A DNA stretch of 64,000 bases. It comes from Cliona cf. orientalis. Its lineage: Eukaryota; Porifera; Demospongiae; Clionaida; Clionaidae. Below are positions 1 through 12,292 of this stretch, one piece after another. The stretch lies in the NCBI GenBank assembly GCA_963930775.1, contig OZ005693.1:6076001-6140000 (forward strand), in the 5' to 3' direction. Made by a program: the position numbers and the translations under genes. Under the pieces are notes generated by a model. The model saw only the letters and a program-made list of their open reading frames with translations. It did no database searches and was not told where the DNA came from. The first letter of the stretch is position 1. The number at the start of each line of letters is the position of its first letter.

Positions 1-2297
1 AATAGCTATTGCTGTGTACGTGTAATAGCACCTTGTAGCTTTTTTTAGAACAGCTGCGTCATGATTGCGCATGCTCGAGCGCTCAGAGCTAGAGCGTGAC
101 ACGTCCGCAAATCACCCGGGCCGGGGCTTTGTGCTTGTGGTCTACTTGATTCAATCAAGCATGGAATGATGAGTGTTTGGTGATGCATACATGTACACTC
201 ACTCAAGGCCTAAGATTTATTTTCTTTGAGCTGGGTCTTGATGCCTGATAATAATTATCTTTGCCACCTGTATAAAGATTGTGCTTTCTCCTAGCTAATA
301 CCCCAACTCTATCGGGGTCACTAACCTACTCTAGCCGCTCTGCATCTGAAAGCCCTCATCCCACTGCTAGCACACTCATCACAATGCCTTGGATCCACTT
401 CATTCCAAGTACTACTTGAAGTAGCTACCATCACCACATGGAACTTGCTTCCCTCTGATACTCCTCTATAGCTCCTTATTAAGATTGCATTTAAATGTTA
501 ATTATTAATTATTATGGCTACTTTAACTATTCCCATTTGGTTGTATATATGCTTGTAGTAGCTATTACTGTAACCTCTGCATTGTGCTACGGAAACTTCA
601 CTCTAAGTAGAACAAAAGTATTATCATAATAACTAATTTGTGGGTCCGGGGGCTGGGGGAGCACTTGGGTAGTTGGACATATTCTAAATAATATTATAGC
701 TAGGGCACGCAGAATGAGAAATAAAAAGCAGGTCCAATTCAGATACTTATTGGTATAACTAGCTCTACACAGAGAAGTACATCCATATGATCCTGATATT
801 TGTGAAAGGATTGGCAGCTTATTTACATGTGAGTGTGGCTCACTATTGTCAGGATGTAGCTGATCAGATCTATAGTCATGCCCCCAGGCTGTGTCAATGT
901 TAAACTTGAAGGTATATAAAAGCCAAATAAATTAACAGAGAAATTGTTATGGTCTTGAATTTTCGTACACACTATCAGGATTCAAAACCATGCACCACCC
1001 CCATCCCAATTTATCACCTCTACCTTGCTCTATACTATATACTGGTGGTGGTTACTAGTCACTATAATAATATTATTACTATTTTTGGGAATATTATAGC
1101 AGTAGCACTTGTATATTACTCACAAGATTTAGTCATGAATTGATTGCTCCAATAGCTCATTGTAGCTGATATTCCATGACTTTAGACAACTTACAGTAAA
1201 GGCAAAGATTTTGACATCTTCAATATCTCTCCTCGCATCAAGTCCGAAGGCTTAGAGTAACACTGTCTATACAGTATTCCCATAAGTTTTGGTACATACA
1301 AGTGTTGGCAATATGAGTAGCTATATCCTTGACAAGTATCTAGGGTCAAAATTGTAACATGAGTCATGCAGTATTAATAATGTTATTATGCTCAATAGGG
1401 ATTATGCATCACCACATGGACATTATTCCACACCTATCAGTGATACCTCAATCCTTTAATTAACATTTGAAAAGCCTGACATAAAAGTATGCATCTAGGT
1501 AGAGTGCTTCATGTATCACGAATGATCAACAATAATTATGCTATCAACAGATGATGATATCAAGGGCAAATCGATTAACAGGTAGTTAAAAAAATCGGTG
1601 GACCAAGCCGGGATTTGAATCCAGGACCTTCTAAATTTTAGGTAATCAGACTCTCATAACAACAAACATAGGCATAGGAAGATGATTTAATTGGGTGCTC
1701 TGATGCCTATGTGTACGCTAAATTGATAACATAAAAAACAATTCAGAGCAAAGTATGACTTTGTGTGTGTTTCACTCAGAAATTTCATGGGTCACCCGGT
1801 GCACCCGTGCTTCCTATGCCAGTGACAAAGCTACGTACTGCATGGGCCCTAATGGCAGGGGAGTGTACAATAGGTGGTATATACATCCTGTGATCATTTA
1901 TGTCAATGATCGAAGCCAGACTTACAGTCTACTGATCATGAGTATTCACGGATATAGTGACTGGATACTGATAGACTTCACACAGCACAGATTGTATGCT
2001 TCAGTATACACTGGTTTTGTCAAAAGCTGAAGCATAGCAATTACTACGTGTACACCGTCCTGGAGTCACCTTTCAGTATGCTATAACATACTTGATTAAG
2101 TGAGATTTGTTATGTTATCAAGTGTATCTTGACGCCATTTCCTGTACTGATGCCAAATGAGAGCCTAATAAGGTGATGCATGGAGAAGAGGGATTCCTAC
2201 CATCACATACAAAAGTTATCACAAATTTTACACTCCAACAGTGGACAATCATGTTAAAATACTAGATGTAGCTACAATATTATTGGCTAATTGAATA
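1..2297. other. Intergenic stretch, no gene recognised
   Basis: AT-rich sequence with scattered short ORFs. The longest ATG-started one (1755-2030, 91 codons) has no recognisable domain, signal peptide or splice context, and I do not call it. The only structure I can support is a SINE-tail-like fragment near 1595-1670, listed separately. Confidence 0.6.
1595..1670. repeat. SINE-tail-like (tRNA B-box-like) fragment
   Basis: The stretch reads GGGATTTGAATCCAGGACC on the plus strand, close to the tRNA internal B-box and to the conserved tail of several invertebrate SINE families. No 5' half of a tRNA and no acceptor-stem partner is visible, so this is not a functional tRNA gene. It is probably a degraded retroposon fragment. 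Confidence 0.35.
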
Positions 2298-4031
2298 ATG
2301 AAGTATCAAGTGGCATTGACTATTCTAGTACTGAGTTATCTCTCATGTAACTTGGTCAGTGCTACCAATAATTTCACTCAGTATAATGAATCTATCGCAG
2401 TTTGTTCATCTTGGTATCACTTTAATTCAGCTACCAACGAGTGCCAGTGCTACCAACATATCGAATGTACGGAACAAGGTGCATTCATACCCATTGGTCA
2501 TTGCATGACTTATGATGAAAGCAGTAAACGTTTATCCTATGTACTGTGCCACTACTCACATGATAATTCAATAATTGTTGATGACTTGAAAGGTATTAAG
2601 CTGCCCAGCAATACCTCAGAGCTGAATGAGTACATGTGTGGACCACTCAACAGAAAGGGCTCAGTGTGCAGTGAATGCATAGACGGATTTGGACCTTCAT
2701 TGGCACCCCTTGGGTATGAATGTTCAAACTGCACCAGTGCATGGCACAATTTACCCTTTTATATCCTGATGGAATTGGGTCCCACCACTCTCTTTTATGT
2801 GCTCATATTAGTCCTTCAAATTAATTTTACTTCAGCTCCAATGACTGGCTTCATAATGTACAGTCAGATTGTTCTATTTGAAATCCTGTTACACAATAAT
2901 ACTTTCATCAGAACTACACTGGCTGAATTTCCATCCATAGTTCGAGCAATTGCCACCTTCTATGGTATCTGGAATCTTGACTTTTTGCGGCACATAATAT
3001 CTCCTTTTTGTGTAAGCAGTAAACTCAAGCTTATAGACCTTCTATTCATTCAATACATCTGTGCTTCCTACCCTTTCTTTCTAATAGCAATAACCTGGGT
3101 CTGCATTGAGCTACACGGCCGTAATTTTAAACTATTAGTGTGGCTCTGGAGTCCTTTTCGTAGATGCATGGTCCACATACACAAAAGCTTGGAGGTCAAA
3201 CCTGATATGGTCAATACTTTTTCTTCATTTTATCTCTTATCCTGCAGTAAGCTGTTTTATCAAGCTACAGCTGTTATGACCTGCCACCATGTCAGCGTAA
3301 CCAGCACAAATACCAATGTCATTGTATCAGTTGTTTCTGTTACAGAAGATCTCAGTGTCCACTGCTATAGTCCAAAACATTTGGCATTTTCAATAGTATC
3401 CCTTTTTGTTACAGTCTTGCTTGTTTTCCTTCCAGTCTTAGTTTTGATGTTGTATCCCACTAAGATTTGTAGCCAGTGCCTATCCAAATGCAGGATGAAT
3501 GGTAGGCTAACAACAATTCTCTTTACTTTTACTGAGAAGTTTCATAGCAGCTACAGGAATGGTCTTGATGGCAAATGGGATATGAGAAGCATTTCTGGTA
3601 TCCACTTCCTGATACGATTGTTCTGCTTCACAGGTTGGCGCATTCTCTTGATTACCAGGATCACTAATCGTGGTTCATTCTTTAAGATACTTGGTTTAGC
3701 TGCTGCTTTCATATTGGTTGCCTACCTCAAGCCATATAAGAAAGCATACATGAATATTATAGACGTTATCCTGCTCTGTTACATGGCACTGCTATATTTA
3801 ATTAGTGAATACTCTACTTCATCGATTATCATTATAGTGTACTTGTTCATACCAATGATAGCATTTGTAGTCAGTATAAACATAAAATTAATGGCAATTA
3901 TCATCCACAAAGTAAGAGAGTCTAAGTCACAAAGGAGCCACAAGAGAGAACAGAGAGATACAGCAAATGCTAACCCACAACAGATACTTATCAGTTCAGC
4001 AGTCCAACACACTTCTTATGGAAGCATATAA
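2298..4031 (+). CDS. Cysteine-rich multi-pass membrane protein, single exon, 577 aa
   Basis: The ORF opens with a true ATG and has no obvious intron. Residues 1-22 form a signal peptide. Residues 23-150 are a Cys-rich ectodomain with N-glycosylation sequons (NFT, NES, NTS, NCT) and an EGF/laminin-like segment, CGPLNRKGSVCSEC, at 114-127. Hydrophobic helices follow at roughly 152-175, 184-200, 250-272, 365-390, 435-475 and 485-530. A basic then polar cytoplasmic tail ends in YGSI. I recognise the layout (Cys-rich head with a 'CGPLNRxGxxCxxC' motif followed by about seven TM helices) as an expanded uncharacterised family of sponge genomes, from memory only. A receptor or adhesion role is plausible but not shown. 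The single-exon structure would fit retroposition or intron loss. Confidence 0.75.
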   Translation: MKYQVALTILVLSYLSCNLVSATNNFTQYNESIAVCSSWYHFNSATNECQCYQHIECTEQGAFIPIGHCMTYDESSKRLSYVLCHYSHDNSIIVDDLKGIKLPSNTSELNEYMCGPLNRKGSVCSECIDGFGPSLAPLGYECSNCTSAWHNLPFYILMELGPTTLFYVLILVLQINFTSAPMTGFIMYSQIVLFEILLHNNTFIRTTLAEFPSIVRAIATFYGIWNLDFLRHIISPFCVSSKLKLIDLLFIQYICASYPFFLIAITWVCIELHGRNFKLLVWLWSPFRRCMVHIHKSLEVKPDMVNTFSSFYLLSCSKLFYQATAVMTCHHVSVTSTNTNVIVSVVSVTEDLSVHCYSPKHLAFSIVSLFVTVLLVFLPVLVLMLYPTKICSQCLSKCRMNGRLTTILFTFTEKFHSSYRNGLDGKWDMRSISGIHFLIRLFCFTGWRILLITRITNRGSFFKILGLAAAFILVAYLKPYKKAYMNIIDVILLCYMALLYLISEYSTSSIIIIVYLFIPMIAFVVSINIKLMAIIIHKVRESKSQRSHKREQRDTANANPQQILISSAVQHTSYGSI

Positions 4032-4127
4032 TATAACATAATACCATAACATTGTATTTTAAATGTCTTCACAAGATCACAGTCATAATAGTCAATAAGC
4101 GCTCTATAATATTATTATTATAATAAT

Positions 4128-4253
4128 AGTATACTTGTACTTTGATGTGTACAAATCTTGTATACCAATCACAAGTATTACAAGTGTAATAGTATACTTG
4201 TACTTTGATGTGTACAAATCTTGTATACCAATTACAAGTATTACAAGTGAAAT
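4128..4253. repeat. Two tandem copies of a 63-bp unit
   Basis: Two near-identical 63-bp units lie head to tail (4128-4190 and 4191-4253), differing mainly at one internal base and at the last bases. Each unit has its own short inverted repeat around TACTTGTA / TACAAGT. They abut the larger duplicated fold-back element downstream. Confidence 0.85.
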
Positions 4254-4737
4254 AGGTACCTGAGTTTGAAATACCCTTCTGAGTTGAAATACCCATCTGA
4301 CTTTGTGTATGTATACTATTAGCCTGTGATAGTGAGGTTGTATGTTGAATTTGGATAAATAGCACTCTGAAATAGGCATTTGGTTCATCAAATTGTACTC
4401 GCTATCACTCATACAATTTTTGAACCAAATACCTATTTCAGAGTGCTATTTTACCCAAATTCAACATACAATCTCACTATTACCTATACAAATAGGCACC
4501 TGAGTTTGAAATACCCTTCTGAGTTGAAATACCTATCTGACTTTATGTATGCATGTATACTATTAGCCTGTGATAGTGAGGTTGTATGTTGAATTTGGAT
4601 AAATAGCACTCCGAAATAGGCATTTGGTTCATCAAATTGTACTCGCTATCGCTCGTACAATTTTTGAACCAAATACCTATTTCAGAGTGCTATTTTACCC
4701 AAATTCAACATACAACCTCACTATAATAATTTACCTA
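4251..4737. repeat. Tandemly duplicated fold-back (MITE-like) element
   Basis: A unit of about 240 bp occurs twice in direct order (about 4251-4490 and 4491-4737). Each unit contains a long hairpin: in copy 1 the arm at about 4330-4387 is the near-perfect reverse complement of about 4421-4479, separated by about 33 bp. No coding capacity is visible. The element sits between the membrane-protein gene and the VWA5A-like gene. Confidence 0.85.
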
Positions 4738-4750
4738 TACTAATAGAGAT

Positions 4751-4884
4751 AACCCACGCGCAGCATGACAATATTCTGCGCATGAGCAGAGAGTATGAGA
4801 GAAGCCACCATTGATAGGCGTGGCTAGGGCAAGCTCGATTGTGCTTACCAGATCTGGCGATTTTTTGTGGGTGGGGTAAAAACT
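4751..4884. repeat. Partial copy of GCGCATGCGC-ended dispersed repeat (family R4)
   Basis: The stretch shares with the copies at 43.7-44.3 kb and 45.9-46.3 kb an ordered set of blocks: GCGCATGAGCAGA, a GATAGGCGTGGCT block, a GATCTGGCGATTTT block and a GGGGTAAAAA end. The middle is shortened. It lies immediately upstream of the VWA5A-like start codon, so it may form part of the 5' UTR or promoter. Confidence 0.55.
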
Positions 4885-4956
4885 GGTTGCCATATTAAAT
4901 TAATTTAACGCAGTCTCGACCGCCCTTTAATATTGTGTCAGTTTTCAACTTTGACC

Positions 4957-7786
4957 ATGGAAAGAAATTTTGGGCTGATAGTCAAAGAAAAGAAGACAGC
5001 CCTCCCTCTCAAGGATGTCTCAGTGGTGGCGGATATCCAGGGATACGTGCTGGGGCTGAAGTCAACCCTCAGGTACGCCAACGAGTCCTCCGAGCCCGCC
5101 GAGGTCGTGTTTCGGTTCCCCTTGGAGCAGTCTCACGCTATCGTTGGACTGACTGCCGTCATTGATGGTCGAAAGATCAAGGCCCAGCTCAAAGAAAAGG
5201 AGGAGGCTCGTGCAGACTATGATGATGCCTTGGCCAGTGGACAGACGGCCGCTCTGGCAGAAGAGAAGAGTGGAGACATGTTTAGTATCAGCCTGGGGAA
5301 CCTCCCAGCTGGGAAAGAAGCAGAGATCCATCTCAAGCTTGTTGGAGAGCTCGGGATCGATGCAGAAGGGAGTGTGCGCTTTTCCCTGCCGTCCAGCCTC
5401 AAGCCGAGGTACAGCCCCACTAGGTCGTCAGATCCACTGGCTGGAGTTGGGGGCGGGGCTCAAACACAGGTGGAGCAGGCAGACACCTCCTGTGTGCAGC
5501 ACTTCCAGCTCACTGTGCTCAATGCTCAAGAGGTTACTGAAGTAACTTCTCCAACACACACGATTACAACCACACCGAGCAATGGTGGAGATAGGATAGG
5601 CGTAGTCCTGGCTGGTTCAGAGCAACTTGTGGGAGATCTGGTGATCCTGATCAAACACACACAACCACACGCCCCCACTGCATTGGTGGAAGGTGGCTCC
5701 TCAGAGAGAGAAGGCATTATGGAAGCACCTGCAGTAATGATCAACTTCTTTCCCGAGTTTGACAACGTTGACGCTGCTTGTGAGTTCATCTTCCTTGTGG
5801 ACAGGAGTGGCAGCATGAGTGGTGGCTTCATCAACAGTGCACGTGAAACATTGATTTTGTTCCTGAAGAGTTTGCCAGAAGGATGTAATTTCAATATCAT
5901 TGGATTTGGTTCCCGCTATGAGAAGTTATTTTCTGCTGTGAGCGTTCCATACACCCAAGAGACGCTGGACAAGGCAACTCGGCATGCACGAGAAATGCAA
6001 GCAAACCTCGGTGGGACGGAGCTGCTTCAGCCCTTGGAATACATCTTTGGAGAAAAGATAACCTCTGGTCTTCCCAGACAGATCTTTGTCCTCACAGATG
6101 GAGCTGTCAGCAACACTGATGCCTGCATCAGGAAGATGAAGGAAAACATAGCTAAATCAAGGTAAATCGAGATTGCGATTTTGGCCAAAAATCTCACCAA
6201 TTTTGTCATGAAAGGTGCTTTGCAAGATTGAAAATAGTGTTTGACTACTAGAAGGTAGCTCTCTGTGAGTGCTATCCAGTGGCACTTGTTACGTGATCAT
6301 AGGTCAAATCATTAAGAAATTGTGCAAAAAAGTATCAGAATTTCACGTAACCAATTTGCTTGTTTAAAGCACTTTCTAATAACCTATTCAAAGGCCAACT
6401 TTTTTGTGAGCGTGTTCCTAGCCAACATTAGTTACAGCAGGAACTATACATTATTTTTCTGAAAGATAATGTATAGTCTCTGGTTACAGGAAGATGTCAT
6501 ACTATTATAATTATATTGCTAATAATATCACAAACTCATCGTTGTAATTACTCAGATGCTTCACATTTGGAATTGGGTCTGGTGCCTCGACTGCACTAGT
6601 GGAAGGTCTGGCTCATGCTGGTAATGGGACAGCAGAGTTTATTAAACAGGGAGAGAGATTGCAACCAAAGGTAAACTATAGTATTAGTCTGGCCAGCTAG
6701 ACCCACTGAATTTGTATTGTTGTTTAGTACTACTCAAGTGAACTCTACATAGCAATGAGCCTATACTGGATCTACTTATTATTACAGGTTATCAGAAGCC
6801 TCAAGAGAGCCTTGCAGCCAGCAGTAACAGATGTCAGTGTAGATTTCCAATTACCAAGGAGCTATGTGGTTCAGCAAAGTCCTCAAACTCTGCCGGCCAT
6901 CTACAATGGAGAGAAAATGGTGGTTTACGGTATCATAACTGCCAAAGGATTGCCTGTGGACCAGGAAATCACTTCTCAGGCTGTTTTAAAGGGAAATATC
7001 CTTGGGAAGAAGATAGAATTTTCCATTCCATTTACGTTCAATGCTGTCAACGCTAGCCCTCCATCTCTCCCTACCATACACCACCTTGCTGCAAAGGCTC
7101 TCATCAAAGACTGGCAGGATCAGGACAAGAATAAGGAGGAAATTATCAAGTTGAGTATCGAGTCAAGTGTGATCTCATCCCACACTGCTTTCATTGCTGT
7201 GGATGAAGGGAATAGTGAGCCTATCACGGGTGCTATGAAGGTATGGGATATTCGTGCTCATCTAGAATATAATGTATCTAGGAGCTCAAGTATATATAGC
7301 AGTAATTCTAGTGATGATGATCTTGAAGAAGAATTCGAATGTGACAGTGACAATGAAGGGATTTCTGAGATCAGTAGCAAGCGTAAGACAGAACTAAACA
7401 GAATGAGGGGCTCCACCTTAGTATCAGAACCTTTTGTACATTCAGCCACTGTACAAGTATTGGATTCCAACACCCTAAATACAGTTATTATTGCTCAACA
7501 AGCTGATGGTTCATGGAGGTTTGACAGCACTTTGACCAAGTTGATGGACAAGCCACAGACAATGATTGAAGCTGCATGTCCAAGTGAGTGCAAAGGCATT
7601 GTTGCTACTGTTTGGGCTACCGTACTGATCCTTACTCTGCTGAGAAAGAAGTACTCGAGTCAACAGGATGAATGGGAGCTGATTGCAATGAAAGCCGAGT
7701 CGTGGATTAAAAAGCAAGCCCTTCCAAGTGGAATCACTGTTCAAGACTTTTATAAGGCTGCTGACACTCTCATAATATTATTATAA
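4957..7786 (+). CDS. VWA5A: VWA5A-like protein (VIT and vWA domains), 3 exons, 772 aa
   Basis: Exons are 4957-6161, 6556-6670 and 6788-7786, with GT-AG introns that keep frame; the total of 2319 nt gives 772 aa, close to human VWA5A (786 aa). I chose the ATG at 4957 (ACCATGG context); the frame upstream offers only a TTG. A VIT (vault protein inter-alpha-trypsin) domain covers about residues 3-135. A vWA domain follows from about 277, with the metal-binding MIDAS motif DRSGS at 282-286 and a conserved TDG near its end; exon 2 supplies the FGIGSGAS strand. A Ser/acidic linker lies at about 604-632, then the family's C-terminal helical region. No signal peptide is seen, so an intracellular location is likely. 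Family members are linked to tumour suppression in mammals; the molecular role here is unknown. Confidence 0.9.
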
Positions 7787-10523
7787 ATGCAATACTGTAC
7801 ATGTCCTGGCCCACAATACTTAGATATTGTTGGACACTCTTACTATGGAGCTACTGTCATAATTTGCAGCAGATTGTGCACATGGGTAACGATCTAATTA
7901 ATAATAGTTACTATTAGTAGTATACCAAATCATGATTGTGAAACAGAGCATGTTTTCTTCTCATCCCAAGCCCATTCCCAGTATTGCACAGAAAGCTGGG
8001 AACGGGCTTGGGGGCAAGGCTAACTGGCTGATTTTAATACACACACACCAGGTCCAGCAAAAGCTACATAGCTTGTACTTGTAGATCAGCCACCACATAC
8101 CAGAGTATAATCAGACGACTGTATCTCAGGAGTGGAAAGAGCTATGATCACCATTCTTGCACTGACTGTAGTCAAAACCTAATGCGCTGATCACATACCA
8201 AATCCAAAATCTCTGCGATAAACCATGTGTGAGCTAGAGACAAAAATGTTCACTCATCTGATTTAAGCAACTACCAGACGTTTGTACCAAATTATAAAAA
8301 ATTATAATTGATGTTGCCTTAAAATTAGAACTGAAAAATTGCACAGGTCTCAAACGGCACCTAAATACATGAAATATTAACAAACACGGTGCATTATTAG
8401 GTCTGGGATACAAAAGGGGCTGGTACCCCAAGAGTAGTATATACATGTACATATATATTATTCATTTCGGACATGGTCAATTTCATGTCAACTATACTTA
8501 GGTCTTCTAGTTGAATTATCATTGGTCATATCCAGCATTGCTCACAAATTGACCAAACATCCTAGAGTGTGCTGATGATACAGTCCATTCAGTGCATGTT
8601 GCAGAAGAAAGTAGTCTGGTTCTCAAGATGGGTGAGACGTACACAGCCAACCCTAGTGATCATTCTAGTTGCTATGTGGTTACTTAGCAACTAGGGTATA
8701 CAAGGTACTGAAAATTATGTGATACATGCAGTCCCTCCTTGGGTTCATGTCCATATTACGTTCACACAGTTCCTGAGGGCAAGGGCGAACGTCCATACAG
8801 TTCTTGAGCATGTTTATTGTATCCATGGAAGCAATGGGCTAGAAAAAAGTTAACCAATTCCATGCTTTGTATGCAGTATAGAAGCACAGATCCTGAGGGC
8901 AAAGCTCAGGATGTGATCAATAACTAATACATGTGCACAATTACAGAGTTGCAATGTGATTGTTGAGATATGTTTGTGACCATAATAATATTATGTTCAA
9001 GTAATTGGCTGACAGCTGCAATTTTAATCTAGCTCACATTTACCATTCAGTTACTCGCTTGATGGTTTACTTCCACAGTTGTTCCCACCCATTTTTAACT
9101 CGATTCCATCGCTCTCCATTATTATTTGCATTGGAATGCACAAGGATCCTTTCAGGTACGTGTTTTAAGAGCTTGTAAGCTGACATCATAGACAGTATTA
9201 TCTAAAATGAAGACTTATGTCCTTCTCATTTTGAGACATCTTGATACAGTGAATAATAGAAGGATGGTGATAAATCAGTAACGTCTGCATGCAAGCAAGG
9301 AGTGCTATATGCAACCAGTGATTAATATAAGAGGTAGCATTTATACTTGGCACCATTGATATGTGTACAGCTAGTTGTTACCTCTCCAGCCCCCGGTTGC
9401 CTAAAGTGATGGCAGCTGGAATTATTAATTACATGGTTTGAGCACCTTGGCTATCATTTAACTTTACACTGCCTCTCAATGAAGATCTAATCACCAATAC
9501 CACAGCCTAACATGGCCTCCAACATCAAAGTTTTGTTATTAGGCCACTCCAAGTCAATCATTAGTTTCTGGTCACACCAGTTGTCTCAAGTACATGGGTG
9601 GACGGGTGGTTAGGACTATGGACTATGGGACTATGACTACTTAAATTAAGATAGGAAGAGGAAGTCTTAAATCATACCACAGATGCATGGTCAGCAAACC
9701 TCAAGTGCGCCAAACAACAGCCAGTCAGATCATAATATCATCACACACAACTCATGCTATGAGCTATTCTAGTATACAGGCAATTTAACAGTAAAATTTA
9801 AGGTATCACCAAAGTGCGTGGGCGTGTGGTGGGGGATATATGACACCTAAACCAAATCCAAGTCATAAGTGAGGTGCATGTTGTGTGACCACGCCCTTTT
9901 AATTGCCCATGTCTCACGGGTGTGGCTGCTAGAGCCAGAAGTGTTCATTTAATATTCTCAATGGACTGGAAGCCAATCCGGAAAGGAGGGGCCAGGCCAT
10001 GCCCAAAACAGCACCACCCTGTGCCTCAAGGACCATCAAGTGCTGACTGACCACCGGATGTCCATCGGAAGCCCACAATCAATCCCAATTAAAACACACA
10101 GCTTCCTCAAGGTCAAAACACACTTCAAGGCCATATTCTGCCACACCGCGCCCACACAAGAGCTCACCTCATTTTCTGTGTGGGCGGAGTAACAACGCGT
10201 CATCGCATCCACATCCGCTTCAAACCGTTAACAATCGTGAACTTCCGTCTGGCCGTACGTCCCCGGCCCCTTGATCACACCGGCGTACGTACAGTGCCTC
10301 ATTAACTGACATGGCCTCACCTTTGACCTCCTGCCACGCCCCCAAAGCCACCTGGCGGGGTTGAAAGGTCCCACCGCATCCGAGATACGCCCACCTATCG
10401 CCGCGGCCCGGTCCTACGCCCCATGGCCCAATGTCCAAGCATTGGCTCGTGAAGCCACGCCCAGTCGGAAGCAAAAAACCGATGCATACAGTGCCAGGAA
10501 CACGCCCACAAGCTTAATTAATC
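7787..10523. other. Intergenic stretch, no gene recognised
   Basis: No ORF with a recognisable domain and no convincing exon was found. A small perfect hairpin with ATCCTGAG/CTCAGGAT arms lies near 8889-8911. From about 9.8 kb the sequence becomes richer in CpG and in GCCACGCCC-type blocks, leading into the repeat nest downstream. Overlapping ORFs on both strands at 10220-10570 look like by-products of this base composition. Confidence 0.5.
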
Positions 10524-11802
10524 AAGGGGACCACACACTAAGCACAAAAAATGTCCGGAAACCACCATAAAATCGAGCTGGGCGCATAACAATGCAAGAT
10601 ATGAAGCAGGCAGCCTAACCTTCAATTTTGTCAAAACTAATGTTGGTAGAGGTCGTCACACTTCGCGCGAAGCTCCGCCCCTCACGTAGCGCGTGGGCGG
10701 AAACATTACAAATGCATGGCTTCCCTATAATTATTCAAAGGGCGTAACTTTAATAATTAAGGAGTGAATCAAAATTCAAATCTTGTGTTTCGATCCCTTC
10801 TGCGTGCCGGGACTCCCCAATTCCCCAAACATTTTTCGCGCAGTTTTTACTTAGTGTGTAATTTTAAGTCGTTGCGTTAATTGCTTTGATGTGCACGCGC
10901 ATAATCATCCCTGGCTCTATCTGGACACGCCAACCTTTGACCAAAAGCACTCGTATGGCCCCTTCGGCCACACCCCCCCCCCCCCCCCCCCCCCACGATT
11001 CGCTTAATGCTACCGTGAACCACGGTTCAATCACCATCATGGCATGTGCCAGCTTAAAATATAATTGCGGTGCATAGCGCGCAAAAAAAGTTTTACTCGT
11101 ATGCGGGGCAATCTCGTATCTTCGTGATTTCTACTCGCCGCGCTTCCAGGCGTCCTACGTAGTTACTAGGTATACTGCCGGCTTGCTTCGTAAATGCTCG
11201 CATTGTAAACCCGTTTCTTACGCCAGTGTCAATGAGATAATTATATCATGCCAAAACTAATTACGCAGTAAATAAATCTGCTAACATAAATCTTCGCATC
11301 GACCGTCGCTAAAGATAGTACGCGAGACGTACGCCGCATACTATATACGACTCCTCACATTATAATTAGCAGACGCAAATATTAACAACCATAGATCACA
11401 ATGCGGATTACATATTAATATTATTAGCGCGTCCGCGAAAATAAATCTTGCTCATTGTGTCACGAAAACGAGCGCCGCCCTAGAAAAACGGGAACGATCA
11501 TACATCGCGCTTATCGTTACACGATTGAATCGCAATCAGATCCGAGGTTTGCACCCGGAGAAGCTTTTGAGGGTAGATGGACATGACGCACTAGCTGGCA
11601 GCCATCAACACGCCCACTCCCCCCCCCCCCCCCCCCCGCGGCTATCTTGTGCGTCCGCCAGAGAGAAATGCCATGCCACTGATTTAGAATCTGCGCGAGG
11701 CATGTGCACGTGCTGCGTGCATAGGCGCTACAGCACTTCCGGATGTGCTCAGACATCTGTACTGTGTAATCGGGACTATTTCGTGCGAGACAAACGAACC
11801 TG

Positions 11803-11963
11803 TACCGTATAGCGCTTAAATTTCGTGGGACTTAATTTTCGCTGTTTTCGCGGATACATTCAACGAAAATTTCCAACGCCCATGAGCGCGCGCCCATACC
11901 GGGCCGGAACCGCGAAATTTATTCAACGAAAACTTTATCCGCGAAATTAAGGCGCTCTACGGT
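11803..11963. repeat. Imperfect inverted repeat within the 10.5-12.9 kb nest
   Basis: The stretch begins with TACCGTATAGCGC and ends with GGCGCTCTACGGTA. Between them GCGAAATT and CGAAAA blocks pair in inverted order with mismatches. The layout is that of a MITE with TACCGTA ends, the same terminal hexamer used by two other short families in this window. Confidence 0.5.
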
Positions 11964-12227
11964 ACCACAATAATATTATCGTTAATAATGCGCATGTGTT
12001 TTTGCGCGATGATTTTTTTTTTTTGCAACGAAATGTTTGCGATTTACGCATTATGATGTTACGTTCGCTCCGGCCTGGACTTCGCGGAGAAACGGTGCTA
12101 TGTGCTACGTAGGACCATAGATAATGGTAGGACATTCGCTCGCGAAGTTCGCGCGAAACTTTCGTTACAGAGATCCTAATGAATTACGCTGTACAGCATA
12201 ATGAATGCTTTGTTACACTACTACATT

Positions 12228-12292
12228 ACCGGGCAAGCGCTGATGTAAGGTTATGTACATTCGTAGTAAGCTTACATAGGCGCTTGCCCGGG
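12228..12292. repeat. Short hairpin
   Basis: The arms CGGGCAAGCGC and GCGCTTGCCCG are perfect reverse complements, with a second pairing block (TGATGTAAG / CTTACATA) inside. Confidence 0.7.

Noticed and set aside
1595-1670. Functional tRNA gene
   Set aside because: Only a B-box-like segment is present; no A-box, anticodon arm or acceptor-stem pairing.
4128-4253. CRISPR-like direct repeats
   Set aside because: Only two adjacent units with no spacers, in eukaryotic DNA; this is a simple tandem duplication.
4933-4956. VWA5A-like start at 4933
   Set aside because: The codon there is TTG; the ATG at 4957 has a good initiation context and fits the family N-terminus.
10220-10570. Overlapping ORFs on both strands
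   Set aside because: No domains; the open frames follow from GC-rich repeat composition.
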